DNA of 64,000 nt from Methanolapillus africanus (GCF_032714475.1 NZ_JAWDKD010000018.1:124001-188000), one strand, 5' to 3'. Shown: positions 17,974 to 26,378, counted from the first letter of the stretch. Notes: a model not told the origin generated them from the sequence alone. Program-made: numbers and translations.

Positions 17974-18399
17974 ATGATTGGTGGAATCGGGACGATGGAA
18001 ATTGTCATCGTCGTCATTGTTGCCCTCATTTTGTTCGGTCCGAACAAGCTTCCGGAATTGGCGCGGTCGGTCGGGTCGGCGATGGGTGAATTTAAAATTG
18101 CCCAAAAAGCTGCCGAGTTTGACTTAAGCGATATTGAAAAGTATTCCAAAGAAGAGGAAGAAAAGAAAAAAGCCGATGCGAAAGCAGTGGACGAAAAAAT
18201 CAAAACCATGGCGATTGAAGCCGGAATCGATCCGGAAGGCAAAAAGCCGGAAGAGTTGTTGATTTTGATTTCCGAAAAGATGAAGGCGGACGGCGGCGTT
18301 GTACAGGCGGCTGAGCCGGAAGAAGAAAAGGTGATGACCGTTCAGAGATTAAGTTCGGAAGAATTGGCCGCGATGAGCGCCAATGAAGAAACGGCTTAA
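17974..18399 (+). CDS. tatA: TatA translocase pore subunit (longer copy)
   Basis: The protein has 141 residues. The N-terminal membrane helix MEIVIVVIVALILFGPNKLP ends in the FGPxKLP hinge, followed by the amphipathic helix ELARSVGSAMGEFKIAQKAA and a long charged tail (EEEEKKKADAKAVDEK). TatA oligomerises in the membrane to form the passage for folded Tat substrates. It shares the MIGGIGT start and the hinge with the second tatA at 18567. It is probably a separate transcription unit, given the TATA box upstream and 167 bp before the next gene. Confidence 0.95.
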   Translation: MIGGIGTMEIVIVVIVALILFGPNKLPELARSVGSAMGEFKIAQKAAEFDLSDIEKYSKEEEEKKKADAKAVDEKIKTMAIEAGIDPEGKKPEELLILISEKMKADGGVVQAAEPEEEKVMTVQRLSSEELAAMSANEETA

Positions 18400-18566
18400 A
18401 ATAAGGAATCGTATGCTTTTTCAACTTTTGAAGCAATAAATTTATATGACTGTCATTTCATTGACAAATAGCAATTATAAATCATTAAAATTAAACACAT
18501 TAATGACAATTAGATAGGTTATTAGATTAATTAGAATATCATAAATTTTTTACAGGTGTATGAAAA

Positions 18567-18872
18567 ATGATTGGCGGAATTGGAACTACCGAAATTATCT
18601 TGATTATAGCGGTCATCGTCCTTTTGTTCGGCGCGGCAAAGCTGCCGGAATTAGCGCGCTCAGCCGGTAAATCGGCCGGCGAGTTTAAAAAAGCGCAAAA
18701 AGAAGCTGAGATCTCCTACCGTGAATTTGAAAAAAGCTTGGAATCAACCCCTGAAGTTGAGAAAGACACCAAAATCAGATTGATGGCCAAAGAGCAAGGT
18801 ATTGACACAAAAGGCAAAACCGACGATGAGCTTTTGGACGAAATCAGCAAGAAGATGAAAGGCAACAACTGA
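18567..18872 (+). CDS. tatA: TatA translocase pore subunit (shorter copy)
   Basis: The 101-residue protein begins MIGGIGTTEIILIIAVIVLL, with hinge FGAAKLP and amphipathic helix ELARSAGKSAGEFKKAQKEA. The conserved hinge Pro of FGPxKLP is Ala here. The tail repeats the motif seen in the longer copy: MAKEQGIDTKGKTDDELLDEI against MAIEAGIDPEGKKPEELLIL, evidence of tandem duplication. It may act as a second TatA or a TatB-like adaptor. AT-rich DNA upstream carries a likely own promoter. Confidence 0.94.
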   Translation: MIGGIGTTEIILIIAVIVLLFGAAKLPELARSAGKSAGEFKKAQKEAEISYREFEKSLESTPEVEKDTKIRLMAKEQGIDTKGKTDDELLDEISKKMKGNN

Positions 18873-18930
18873 TTTTTCTATTTTTCATTTTCTTTTCAAC
18901 TTTTATTTTTTCATTTTTTTCATTTCTTTT

Positions 18931-19555
18931 TTGCGACGGCATGCGCGCGCGTTATCGCGACACATTTTCATTTTGCGTCATTTGAACCGTCCCTCAATTT
19001 TTATTTTTGAGTCAAGCAACCATCCCGTAAAATCAAACGCGATAGCGTTTGTATTTTACGGATACCGCTAACAGATTCAATTTTAACAGCAAACAGCCAA
19101 ATGCAACTGAAAATAGTAAACAGTTGATGCAAATCGGTACCAAGAAACAGGTGTATTTTTGGAAACAGAAGGTGCAGATTGGAGCAAGAAATAATCTGTA
19201 TTGTTGGAAACTGCAAATGCAATCTGAAATCTAAAAACAGTCAACTGTAGGTGCAAACTGAAATCCGAAAACAGTCAACTGCAGATACAATCTGAATTTA
19301 AAAATAGTGAACTGCAGGTGCAATCTGAAATCTAAAAACAGTCAACTGCAGATTCAATCTGAATTTAAAAATAGTGAACTGTAGGTGCAAACTGAAATCT
19401 AAAAACAGTCAACTGTAGGTGCAAACTGAAATTTAAAAATAAAATATCAAATTAAAAATCCATACCGTCTGCACCAATTCAGATGATAGTAATCCGCCAA
19501 GTTCAGTCCCCCTCACGCCTTCGGCGCTCGGAGTCCCGAACTTGCGGGGCAATTT
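18931..19555 (-). repeat. Composite intergenic element 4 (reverse orientation, longest unit array)
   Basis: A reversed GC box at 18936-18958 (ATGCGCGCGCGTTATCGCG) follows the tatA stop. Next are a hairpin at 19013-19070 (CAAACGC/GCGTTTG plus outer GTAAAAT/ATTTTAC), an array at about 19080-19445 with two 44-nt units (GTATTGTTGGAAAC type) and about seven 34-nt units (GCAAACTGAAATCTAAAAAC type), and an E palindrome at 19495-19551 (AAGTTC...GAACTT). The 18873-19685 gap has no credible gene. Confidence 0.8.
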
Positions 19556-19655
19556 GGAATATTGCAGCTGCCATTTTTCAAAACGGTATTATTGGAGCGA
19601 CCGAAGGGAGCCATTCGCGAAGCGAATTTATGACAACAGACTCCCACCGCCTCTG

Positions 19656-19685
19656 AAAAATTCCTAGCGAAGCGACGGAATTTTT
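19656..19685 (-). terminator. Aldehyde dehydrogenase terminator, repeated family F
   Basis: AAAAATTCC...GGAATTTTT abuts the TAA stop. The surrounding 19590-19685 segment is closely similar to 4517-4611 behind trpB2, including TTCGCGAAGCGAA and CTCCCACC. Confidence 0.65.
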
Positions 19686-21191
19686 TTATACGTTTTTCAA
19701 AACCACGGTTTTGGTTTCCAAATAATCGTTCAAAACCTGTTCACCGTTTTCACGTCCGATACCGCTTTCTTTGACGCCGCCAAACGGCAGCGACGGCAAA
19801 ACGCGCGCGTGCTGGTTGACCCAAACGATGCCGACGTCCAGTTGTTCAACGGCGGTTTTGGCCTGTTTGAGGTTGTTCGTCCAAACGGAAGCGCCGAGAC
19901 CGTAAATTGTGTCGTTGGAACGCTCAATGGCGTCGTTGAGATCTTTGACGGGAACGAGGACCATGACCGGCCCGAAAATCTCTTCCCGAAGCAGGACGGA
20001 CGTTTTGGAGCGGTCCGGCGCCAACGCAACGACTGTCGGCTCAAAGAAATAGCCGTTCAAAGGTTTTCCCGAACGGTCCGCCTTCAAAACGTTGCCGCCG
20101 GTCAAGATTTCGCCGGCGCCCGGCCCCGGAATTTCGTCGGATTCCGTTTCCAGGATTTCAAGGCGGATCCGTCCCATCACATCGATCAGTCGTTCCCATT
20201 GATTTTTATCACAAACGGGACCCATCGTTGTTTCCGATTCAAGACCGTTTCCGACATGGATTTTTGAAACTTCCGCCAGAACCTGCTTTTTAAATTCTTC
20301 AAAAATGGATTCAAAAACAAAAATGCGTTTCGGAGAAACGCATGCTTGCCCGCAATTGAAGAAACGGGCGCGAACCGCTTCGGTTGCAGCCCAACGAACG
20401 TCAACGTCGCCGCAAACAATCATCGCGTCGCTGCCGCCCAATTCCAACGTCAAGCGTTTTTGAACCGGATTGGCGGCTGAGAAGACTTTTTCCCGCAAAA
20501 GTTTTCCGGTTTCAATGCTGCCGGTAAACGATATTTTTTGAACCGCCGGTGATGTCGCAAAAACATTTCCGGTCAATTCGCCGGTGGCGGGAACAACATT
20601 TAAAACGCCGGCCGGAAGACCGGATTCATAAAAGATTTCAGCCAAACGCAAAACTGTCAGCGGGCCGTCTGTGGACGGTTTGACGACGACTGTGTTTCCG
20701 GTCAGAATCGCCGGAATAACTTTCCAGGAAAAAATGAGTGCCGGAAGGTTCCACGGCAAAATCGCGGCGCAAACGCCGAGCGGTTTTTTGGAAACGAATG
20801 CGTAACCGTTTGAATTCTGATAAAATTTGGCGTCGGGAGACAAAAGAACAGAAGAAAGGCTTGCAAAATAATCGATCACTTCGGTGACGCCTTCAATTTC
20901 ACGGCGCGCTTCTTTGAGCGGCTTGCCCTGCTCTTTTGTGAGAAGAACGGCGAGTTCGTTGGCGATTGATTCTTCTTTGAGGGCGGCGGAAACTTTTCCG
21001 AGGATAAAGGCACGGTCTTTCGGGTCTGTTTTTGACCAAGAATCGAATGCAGTTTTTGATGAAGAAATAGCGTCTTGCAGCGTTTTTTCATCTGCAAGAG
21101 TTACAGCGCCGACAAGTTCGCCTGTCGCCGGATTTTTAACGTTGGCTTTTTGAAGACTGGATGGTTCGCATTTTTTACCGGAGATAAACAT
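19686..21191 (-). CDS. NAD(P)-dependent aldehyde dehydrogenase
   Basis: The 501-residue enzyme of the aldehyde dehydrogenase superfamily oxidises an aldehyde to the acid. It shows PWNLPALIFSWKVIPAILTG and VVKPS (cofactor binding), LTLELGGSDAMIV (general-base Glu) and FFNCGQACVSPKR (catalytic Cys). Sequence features resemble succinate-semialdehyde/lactaldehyde dehydrogenases. In methanogens a lactaldehyde dehydrogenase (CofA) feeds coenzyme F420 synthesis, but substrate cannot be read from sequence alone. The ATG at 21191 gives a normal N-terminus. Confidence 0.92.
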   Translation of the reverse strand: MFISGKKCEPSSLQKANVKNPATGELVGAVTLADEKTLQDAISSSKTAFDSWSKTDPKDRAFILGKVSAALKEESIANELAVLLTKEQGKPLKEARREIEGVTEVIDYFASLSSVLLSPDAKFYQNSNGYAFVSKKPLGVCAAILPWNLPALIFSWKVIPAILTGNTVVVKPSTDGPLTVLRLAEIFYESGLPAGVLNVVPATGELTGNVFATSPAVQKISFTGSIETGKLLREKVFSAANPVQKRLTLELGGSDAMIVCGDVDVRWAATEAVRARFFNCGQACVSPKRIFVFESIFEEFKKQVLAEVSKIHVGNGLESETTMGPVCDKNQWERLIDVMGRIRLEILETESDEIPGPGAGEILTGGNVLKADRSGKPLNGYFFEPTVVALAPDRSKTSVLLREEIFGPVMVLVPVKDLNDAIERSNDTIYGLGASVWTNNLKQAKTAVEQLDVGIVWVNQHARVLPSLPFGGVKESGIGRENGEQVLNDYLETKTVVLKNV

Positions 21192-21260
21192 AATGGGTCA
21201 CCATTTTGATGATGAAATTAAGTGTAAGGGTTAATTTACAGTAATTAGAAACCAGAATAG

Positions 21261-21293
<33 letters not shown>

Positions 21294-21393
21294 AGAAATT
21301 ACAAAAATAAATTAACTTATAATATAACTTAAAGTTATAAAATAATTAAGCTTACAAATAATTTAATCAGTCAAATGGTTTTACAAAACATTT

Positions 21394-22641
21394 TTACAAA
21401 ACCTCGCGCGGGTCTGTAATTTCGCCGGTAATGGCCGACGCGGCCACCGTTGCGGGCGAACCCAAGTAAATGTTGCCGCCCTTGCCCATCCGTCCCCGGA
21501 AATTCCGGTTGGCGGTCGACAAACAGTTTTCGCCTTCCGCAATCACGCCTTGGTGAGCGCCGAGACACGGGCCGCAGCCGGGCGTAATGAAACTGACGCC
21601 AGCTTTGACGAGCGTTTCAAAAATGCCGGACTCGATTGCGTCGAGCAAAACCGAGCGCGACGCCGGTGTTGCAATCGTCCGGACTTTGACGGTTTTTCCT
21701 TTGAGAATATCAGCGGCGACCGCCAAATCTTCCAGGCGCCCGTTGGTGCATGTCCCGATAAAAGCTTGGTCGATCGGCGTTCCGACGACTTTTGAAATCG
21801 GCGCCACGTTATCGACTTCGTGCGGACAAGCGATTTGCGGCTCAATGTCGGCGGCGTCAAAATGCCTCTCAGAACAATAAACGGCGTCAGCGTCGGCGTA
21901 AACCGGTTCAAAATCTGCGGCTGCCCGACCCTTGAGATATGCAAACGTTTTTTCATCCGGCGGAACAATGCCGGCTTTCGCGCCCATTTCAATCGCCATG
22001 TTGCACATCGTCATCCGGCCGGCCATGGAAAGATCGGAAACCGCATCGCCGTAATACTCGACGGCTTTGTACGTCGCACCGGAAATGCCGGTTTTTCCGA
22101 TCAGATAAAGCGTGAGGTCCTTCGCATAAACGCCTTTTTGAAGCGTCCCGTCGACGGTCATTTTGATCGTTTCGGGAACCCGGAACCACAATTTTCCGGA
22201 AGCAAAAATTTCCGCCATATCGGTGGCACCAACGCCGGTTCCAAACGCGCCGAACGCGCCGTAAGTACAAGAGTGAGAGTCGGCGCCGATAATCAGTTTT
22301 CCCGGAAGGGCGAATCCCTTTTCCGGCAAAACTTGATGACAAATGCCTTCGCCGCCTTCATAAAAGTTGGAAATACCTTGTTCTTTGACCCATTCCCGCG
22401 TGCTTTTTTGAAGCAGCGCCGCCACTTCCGTGCTGGCCGGAACCAAATGGTCGAACGGAATAATGATTTTGTCGGCGTCCCAAACCTTTTGAACGCCCAT
22501 TTCCCGGAAAGAACGCAGCGCCAAAACGCTGGTTCCGTCGTGCGCCATCGCATAATCAATATTTGCCGACACAAAATCGTTGGCCGACACGTCGCCGCCG
22601 GAGGCGCGGCTGAAAATTTTCTCGCTGATCGTTCCTTGCAT
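21394..22641 (-). CDS. leuC: 3-isopropylmalate dehydratase/homoaconitase-type large subunit
   Basis: This 415-residue aconitase-superfamily large subunit is Fe-S dependent and acts in leucine or 2-oxosuberate (coenzyme B) synthesis. IGADSHSCTYGA, FIGTCTNGR and PGCGPCLGAHQG carry the cluster-ligand cysteines. A second large subunit at 55259-56521 is next to a small subunit with a homoaconitase-like specificity loop, so by elimination this one is more likely LeuC; its small subunit is not in the window. The gene follows rnz on the same strand after 60 bp. Confidence 0.85.
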   Translation of the reverse strand: MQGTISEKIFSRASGGDVSANDFVSANIDYAMAHDGTSVLALRSFREMGVQKVWDADKIIIPFDHLVPASTEVAALLQKSTREWVKEQGISNFYEGGEGICHQVLPEKGFALPGKLIIGADSHSCTYGAFGAFGTGVGATDMAEIFASGKLWFRVPETIKMTVDGTLQKGVYAKDLTLYLIGKTGISGATYKAVEYYGDAVSDLSMAGRMTMCNMAIEMGAKAGIVPPDEKTFAYLKGRAAADFEPVYADADAVYCSERHFDAADIEPQIACPHEVDNVAPISKVVGTPIDQAFIGTCTNGRLEDLAVAADILKGKTVKVRTIATPASRSVLLDAIESGIFETLVKAGVSFITPGCGPCLGAHQGVIAEGENCLSTANRNFRGRMGKGGNIYLGSPATVAASAITGEITDPREVL

Positions 22642-22701
22642 TGCAATTCCACCAAAAACTTGACTTGATTATTGAAAAATGAAATTAAAAAAAAACTTAA
22701 T

Positions 22702-23622
22702 TTACTCATCGCGGTTTTTAACGTCGACTTCCATCAAATCTTCCGCGATTGCCACGTCTTCAAACTCTGTTTTCGCTTCATCCAAAACCGGCGCGACGTC
22801 ATCCGAGAATCGCTGACTGATGTGCGTCAGAACCAATTTTCGGACGTCGTATTTTTTCGCCAGGCGCGCAGCGCTTTTGGCAGTCGAATGCGCCCATTCG
22901 TCTGCGTTTTCTTTCATATCTTCCGTAAACGTCGCTTCGTGAATCACGACGTCGGCTTCCTGCGCTTCATAAAAGAAAAAGTCGGTTGCGCGCGTATCGC
23001 CGCTGTAAGCAATTTTAATCCCGGGACGCATGGGACCGACCACCATTTCCGATGTGATTACAGTGCCGTCGGGAAGCGTCACGCTTTGCCCGTTGTGCAA
23101 TTTTGAAAAGTTCGGACCGGGATTGACGCCGAGTTCGACGGCGCGGTCTTTATTGAACCGGCCGGGACGTCTGTTTTCTTCCAAAACAAAACCGAGCGCC
23201 GGACGGTCATGATCGGCGCGGACAGCTTTGACGGTGTAGCCGTTGTATGAAACAACGTCTCCCGGAGACAGTTCTTCCACTTTTAACGGAAATTTCAGTT
23301 TGTGCATGCCGAGTCTTGAAAAAGCGTCCATGATTTCGTAAATACCGGACGGCCCGTAAACGGCGATTTCCTCGGTTTGGCCCAAAAACGCCAACGTTTG
23401 AAGAAGTCCCGGCAGACCCAAAATGTGGTCGCCGTGAAAGTGGGACAGAAAGATAGAGTGAAGCTTCATCATGCCGGTTTTGGCGCGCATCATTTGCTGC
23501 TGCGTGCCTTCGCCGCAATCGAAAAGAATCATCTCCCCGTCCCTGTTCAATAAAATGGAAGACGTGTTTCTTTCTTTGGAGGGAAAGCCTCCCCCTGTTC
23601 CGAGAAATACAATTTTAATCAT
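22702..23622 (-). CDS. rnz: Ribonuclease Z (tRNA 3' endonuclease)
   Basis: The 306-residue metallo-beta-lactamase nuclease removes tRNA 3' trailers. The zinc motif is SHFHGDHILGLPGLL near residue 60, preceded by FLGTGGGFPSKERN and FDCGEGTQQQ, and followed by YSGDTRATDFF, HEATF and LTHISQR. All ligand positions of RNase Z are seen. Length is normal. CCA is absent from most tRNA genes here, so tRNase Z followed by CCA addition is expected. It is probably co-transcribed with leuC downstream and diverges from nth. Confidence 0.96.
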   Translation of the reverse strand: MIKIVFLGTGGGFPSKERNTSSILLNRDGEMILFDCGEGTQQQMMRAKTGMMKLHSIFLSHFHGDHILGLPGLLQTLAFLGQTEEIAVYGPSGIYEIMDAFSRLGMHKLKFPLKVEELSPGDVVSYNGYTVKAVRADHDRPALGFVLEENRRPGRFNKDRAVELGVNPGPNFSKLHNGQSVTLPDGTVITSEMVVGPMRPGIKIAYSGDTRATDFFFYEAQEADVVIHEATFTEDMKENADEWAHSTAKSAARLAKKYDVRKLVLTHISQRFSDDVAPVLDEAKTEFEDVAIAEDLMEVDVKNRDE

Positions 23623-23714
23623 TTGACGTTTAAAAAGACACAGGAATTATTTAAATTCATTCAAATCAATCTATCCGAAATCTATTGTTTTCATATTGTT
23701 TTCATGGTGAGAAA

Positions 23715-24635
23715 ATGGCAGCAGCAAAAAAATCAACGACGGCAAAAGAACCGGCAAAAGCGGAAACGACGAAAAAAACGGCAGCGATTTCGAAGAAAGC
23801 GGCGGCGCAACCGGTCAAAGAACAAAAGCCGGCTCCTAAAACCGAAACAAAAAAGACAACAACCGGCTCTTCCGCAAAAACAGCAAAACCAATAAAGCCA
23901 ACAAAATCTGCACCGAAAGCAGAAGTTGCCCCTGTTATTTCAAATTTGAAAAGCAAAACCTATCCGCTTTCATCTCTTCCGACGTTCCCGATTTCCAAAC
24001 GCCCGGACAACCGGAAAAACTTCAACGCCATTTGGGAAATTTTAAGCCAAGTTTATCCGAAACCGGACATCGAATTGGATTTTAAAACGCCGTTTGAATT
24101 GCTGGCCGCCACCATTATGTCGGCGCAATGCACGGATGTTCAAGTCAACGCCGTTACCAAAGTCCTTTTCCCAAAATACCCGACAATTCAGGATTATGCA
24201 AACGCCAACCCGGCCGTTTTTGAAAAAGAAATTTATTCCACCGGATTTTACCATACCAAGACCAAACATATTATCGCATGCGCGCAAATCATCATCAAGG
24301 AATACGATTCTAAAGTACCGGACACGATGGCGGAACTCGTCAAACTCCCCGGCGTCGGCCGAAAAACCGCCAACATCGTTTTGGCGCGCGGATACGGCAT
24401 TATTGACGGCATCGCGGTCGACACGCACGTGAAGCGGTTGTCCAATAAGCTCGGGTTCACGGAAAACGAAGATCCGGAAAAGATTGAAAAAGATTTGATG
24501 AAATTGGCGGACAAAAAAGATTACGACGACCTGTCGCTCACCCTCATTTTCCACGGACGCCGCGTTTGCAACGCCCAAAGACCAAAATGCGACATTTGTC
24601 AAATTCAAGAACTCTGCCCGTCAGCATTTTTGTAA
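23715..24635 (+). CDS. nth: Endonuclease III with a lysine/alanine-rich N-terminal tail
   Basis: The protein has 306 residues against about 210 for standard enzymes. The excess is an N-terminal tail of about 80 residues made mostly of Lys, Ala, Thr and Pro (AAKKSTTAKEPAK, PAPKTETKKTT, KPIKPTKSAPK), like a histone H1 tail. The catalytic part is complete: helix-hairpin-helix LPGVGRKTANIVL with the catalytic Lys, then AVDTHVKRL with the catalytic Asp, and the [4Fe-4S] ligands C-x6-C-x2-C-x5-C near the C-terminus. It removes oxidised pyrimidines in base-excision repair. The ATG at 23715 has GGTGAG upstream. Confidence 0.95.
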   Translation: MAAAKKSTTAKEPAKAETTKKTAAISKKAAAQPVKEQKPAPKTETKKTTTGSSAKTAKPIKPTKSAPKAEVAPVISNLKSKTYPLSSLPTFPISKRPDNRKNFNAIWEILSQVYPKPDIELDFKTPFELLAATIMSAQCTDVQVNAVTKVLFPKYPTIQDYANANPAVFEKEIYSTGFYHTKTKHIIACAQIIIKEYDSKVPDTMAELVKLPGVGRKTANIVLARGYGIIDGIAVDTHVKRLSNKLGFTENEDPEKIEKDLMKLADKKDYDDLSLTLIFHGRRVCNAQRPKCDICQIQELCPSAFL

Positions 24636-24751
24636 AAACGATTGCGATGCGCGGCGAAGCACGCGCCATCGCCCACATTTTTAAAAAGAATAACAAAAAA
24701 GGTAAATGAAATTTTGAAAAAAAGAGAAGAAAAACCGAGATTTTAGGAATA

Positions 24752-24789
24752 AAAGTGCATCGTTCGGGATTCGAACCCGAACGATGTAC
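24752..24789 (-). repeat. attL, forming a tRNA minihelix-like palindrome
   Basis: The 29-bp core is 24752-24780. With the adjoining element sequence it forms a perfect inverted repeat: CATCGTTCGGG, 7-nt centre ATTCGAA, CCCGAACGATG. On the minus strand this equals the acceptor stem plus T-arm of tRNA-Gly without D and anticodon arms. Confidence 0.85.
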
Positions 24790-25024
24790 ACTTTCTTACA
24801 AGCCAAAACCTCGATAAAAAGCATATCAATCGAAGCCATAGACACATAGAACAGCGAACTTCGACTTTCCGCTTTTATGGTTGTTAGCGGGCAACCAGAG
24901 CGGTTTTGTTATGTCAAGATTATTTTTCATCTATTTATAGCTATCTTTTTATACTACAATTTTTAATCAGTAATTAATCACGCTTAGCGGCGTGATAATT
25001 AGCGAAATAAGGATGTAGACACAT
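24790..25024 (+). promoter_or_regulatory. Left-end control region of the provirus
   Basis: This is non-coding and AT-rich. It has a TATA-like CTTTTTATACTAC near 24947 and an inverted repeat ATCACGC/GCGTGAT at 24977-24996, 28 nt upstream of the first early gene. These are candidate early promoter and operator. Confidence 0.5.
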
Positions 25025-25252
25025 ATGCAAAATATACCAAACAGCGCAGCGGATATAAATTCGCTCATAGACTTTATTGACGAATACAGCTCGTCATGCA
25101 CAGCAAACTACGAATCAGACTTGGCACAAGCTGCAAAATACAAAAACGCAGCTGCAGAGTTCGAAAGCGACGCCAAATACTGGGACGATGAACGCCAAAA
25201 GGCGGCAGCAATCAGAGTTATTCTCTGCGAAAAAGCGGAGGTGGCCGAATGA
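25025..25252 (+). CDS. Early provirus protein 1, helical, unknown
   Basis: The protein has 75 residues, starting MQNIPNSAADINSLIDFIDE, acidic and predicted all-helical, with heptad-like Ala/Lys spacing (SDLAQAAKYKNAAAEFESDA). No membrane segment. It is first in a run of four small genes that overlap or nearly touch, and its TGA overlaps the ATG of the next gene (ATGA). No family recognised. Siphovirus-Gfp/gam-type nuclease inhibitors can look like this, but there is no evidence for that here. Confidence 0.75.
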   Translation: MQNIPNSAADINSLIDFIDEYSSSCTANYESDLAQAAKYKNAAAEFESDAKYWDDERQKAAAIRVILCEKAEVAE

Positions 25253-25485
25253 GCCTTGTTAAAATCAAAATCGACCTACATGAAGAACAAGGAGGCATTA
25301 CCGGCGCCTGTATTTCTTTCAAAGCAAAAGAAATGACAGTAGAAGAAGCGGAAAAAGTAGAAATCGGCTTGGGCGCCCTCGTGATGTCTAAATTCATGGT
25401 GAACGAAGCAAAAAAACAAGAAGCAAAACGAGCCAAAAAAGGCAAAAAGCAAGACGAGGATAAGCAAGATGTCCCGACAGCTTGA
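25249..25485 (+). CDS. Early provirus protein 2, unknown
   Basis: The protein has 78 residues. A short beta-like N-terminus (MSLVKIKIDLHEEQGGITGA) leads to a helix (MTVEEAEKVEIGLGALVMSK) and a very basic C-terminal tail (KKQEAKRAKKGKKQDEDK), consistent with nucleic-acid or protein contact. The start overlaps the preceding stop by 4 nt and its 3' end overlaps the next start by 17 nt, indicating coupled translation. No family recognised. Confidence 0.75.
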   Translation: MSLVKIKIDLHEEQGGITGACISFKAKEMTVEEAEKVEIGLGALVMSKFMVNEAKKQEAKRAKKGKKQDEDKQDVPTA

Positions 25486-25726
25486 TTTTCGCTATATTTT
25501 GGCTAAAAACGAGTGTATCCGGCGTAGAAAAGTAAACTCTGAACAGATACGAACCTTGTGCAGTCTAAACAAGCGCGAGCAAGCCAGACGGCTTATGAAA
25601 AAGATTGCAGAGGACGAACCGGACAAATTCGTATACACTGCAGAAAAAGGGAGAGTCTTTCTCTCCCGAATCTACAGCCCGGACGACGATCAGAACGACA
25701 ACGACGATGAAATAGACGAAGACTAA
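25469..25726 (+). CDS. Early provirus protein 3, helical with acidic tail
   Basis: The 85-residue protein contains EQIRTLCSLNKREQARRLMK, a helix-turn-helix-like stretch, followed by IAEDEPDKFVYTAEKGRVFL and a C-terminal tail of Asp/Glu (DDDQNDNDDEIDED). It could be a small DNA-binding or DNA-mimic protein; neither is demonstrated. It overlaps the previous gene and is 9 nt from the next. Confidence 0.72.
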   Translation: MSRQLDFRYILAKNECIRRRKVNSEQIRTLCSLNKREQARRLMKKIAEDEPDKFVYTAEKGRVFLSRIYSPDDDQNDNDDEIDED

Positions 25727-25735
25727 TGACGGATT

Positions 25736-26029
25736 ATGCAACAAAATCCGGCCGCGCCAGAAAAAAAGCCGGGTGTAATTGTAACAAAATACGGTGACGA
25801 AATCGTAACGGAAGAACGCCAAAGAATCCGGATTTTGGTCCGCGAATTAAATGCCGGTCGGGAAGGATTTACCATTCCGGAACTTCAAGAACGCCTTGGA
25901 TTCGCAACGTATGCCGGCGCCAAGAAGTTTGCCAAAAACATAAGCAAAAACAACCCGGAACTATTCCGTTATGAAAGCCCGACAATAACACTACCGGCAC
26001 ACATCATTTTCAAAAAACAAAAATTCTAA
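25736..26029 (+). CDS. Early provirus winged-helix-like protein
   Basis: The 97-residue protein contains EERQRIRILVRELNAGREGF followed by TIPELQERLGFATYAGAKKF, which reads as a winged helix: helix, turn, then a probable recognition helix. It ends the early operon, which closes in a hairpin terminator. It is a candidate for the factor that binds the palindromic operators 60-200 bp downstream, by position only. Alternatively it may act in replication initiation. Confidence 0.72.
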   Translation: MQQNPAAPEKKPGVIVTKYGDEIVTEERQRIRILVRELNAGREGFTIPELQERLGFATYAGAKKFAKNISKNNPELFRYESPTITLPAHIIFKKQKF

Positions 26030-26042
26030 ACGACAAAAGACG

Positions 26043-26084
26043 ATGAAAATTTTTCCTCCGGATTTTCATTGTCTTCTTTTTTTT
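26043..26084 (+). terminator. Early operon terminator
   Basis: ATGAAAAT...ATTTTCAT stem (26043-26050/26062-26069) followed by a T-rich run, 13 nt past the last early stop. Confidence 0.7.
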
Positions 26085-26091
26085 CAAACTT

Positions 26092-26230
26092 GACTATACT
26101 CGGTATAGTCATTTTTGCCTTGACTATACTCGGTATAGTATGCCGTCCATTACTGTTCAGGTTTCCAGTGGAAACGCGCTTACCAAGAACCGTAAAACTC
26201 TTTTTAAAATCCGACTATACCGAGTATAGT
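26092..26230. promoter_or_regulatory. Three 17-19 bp palindromic operators
   Basis: GACTATACTCGGTATAGTC occurs at 26092-26110, a near-identical copy (one base shorter in symmetry) at 26122-26140, and ACTATACCGAGTATAGT at 26214-26230. The half-site is ACTATAC. Spacing of the first two is 30 bp, about three helical turns. The open frame across them consists largely of repeat-derived residues, so I treat this as control DNA, probably repressor or origin-protein sites. Confidence 0.75.
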
Positions 26231-26378
26231 AAATCAAAAAAAGGCACGCTGACCTTAAATATCAATGATTTTGGGGTCTCACCCTCAAAAGATAAAAATA
26301 AAGAAAAAACGTAATCAAAAGAATTAATCAATAGCAATATAAAGAGCGCCGACCGCGCGCCCTTTTTATTTTTAAAAA

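Noticed and set aside
19080..19445. CRISPR-like array
   Set aside because: Units are 34 and 44 nt and abut each other with no unique spacers; no cas genes are nearby. They are plain tandem repeats.
19795..19815. CGCGCGCG in the aldehyde dehydrogenase gene
   Set aside because: It lies within coding sequence (HARVLPSLPF) and lacks the conserved TAAC and flanks of the GC box.
25025..26029. Toxin-antitoxin module in the early provirus block
   Set aside because: Small overlapping genes suggest it, but neither toxin folds nor antitoxin DNA-binding domains are recognisable.
26069..26314. Open frame of 81 codons after the early operon
   Set aside because: It begins inside a terminator stem, contains residues coded by the operator palindromes (LTILGIV twice) and has no ribosome-binding site.
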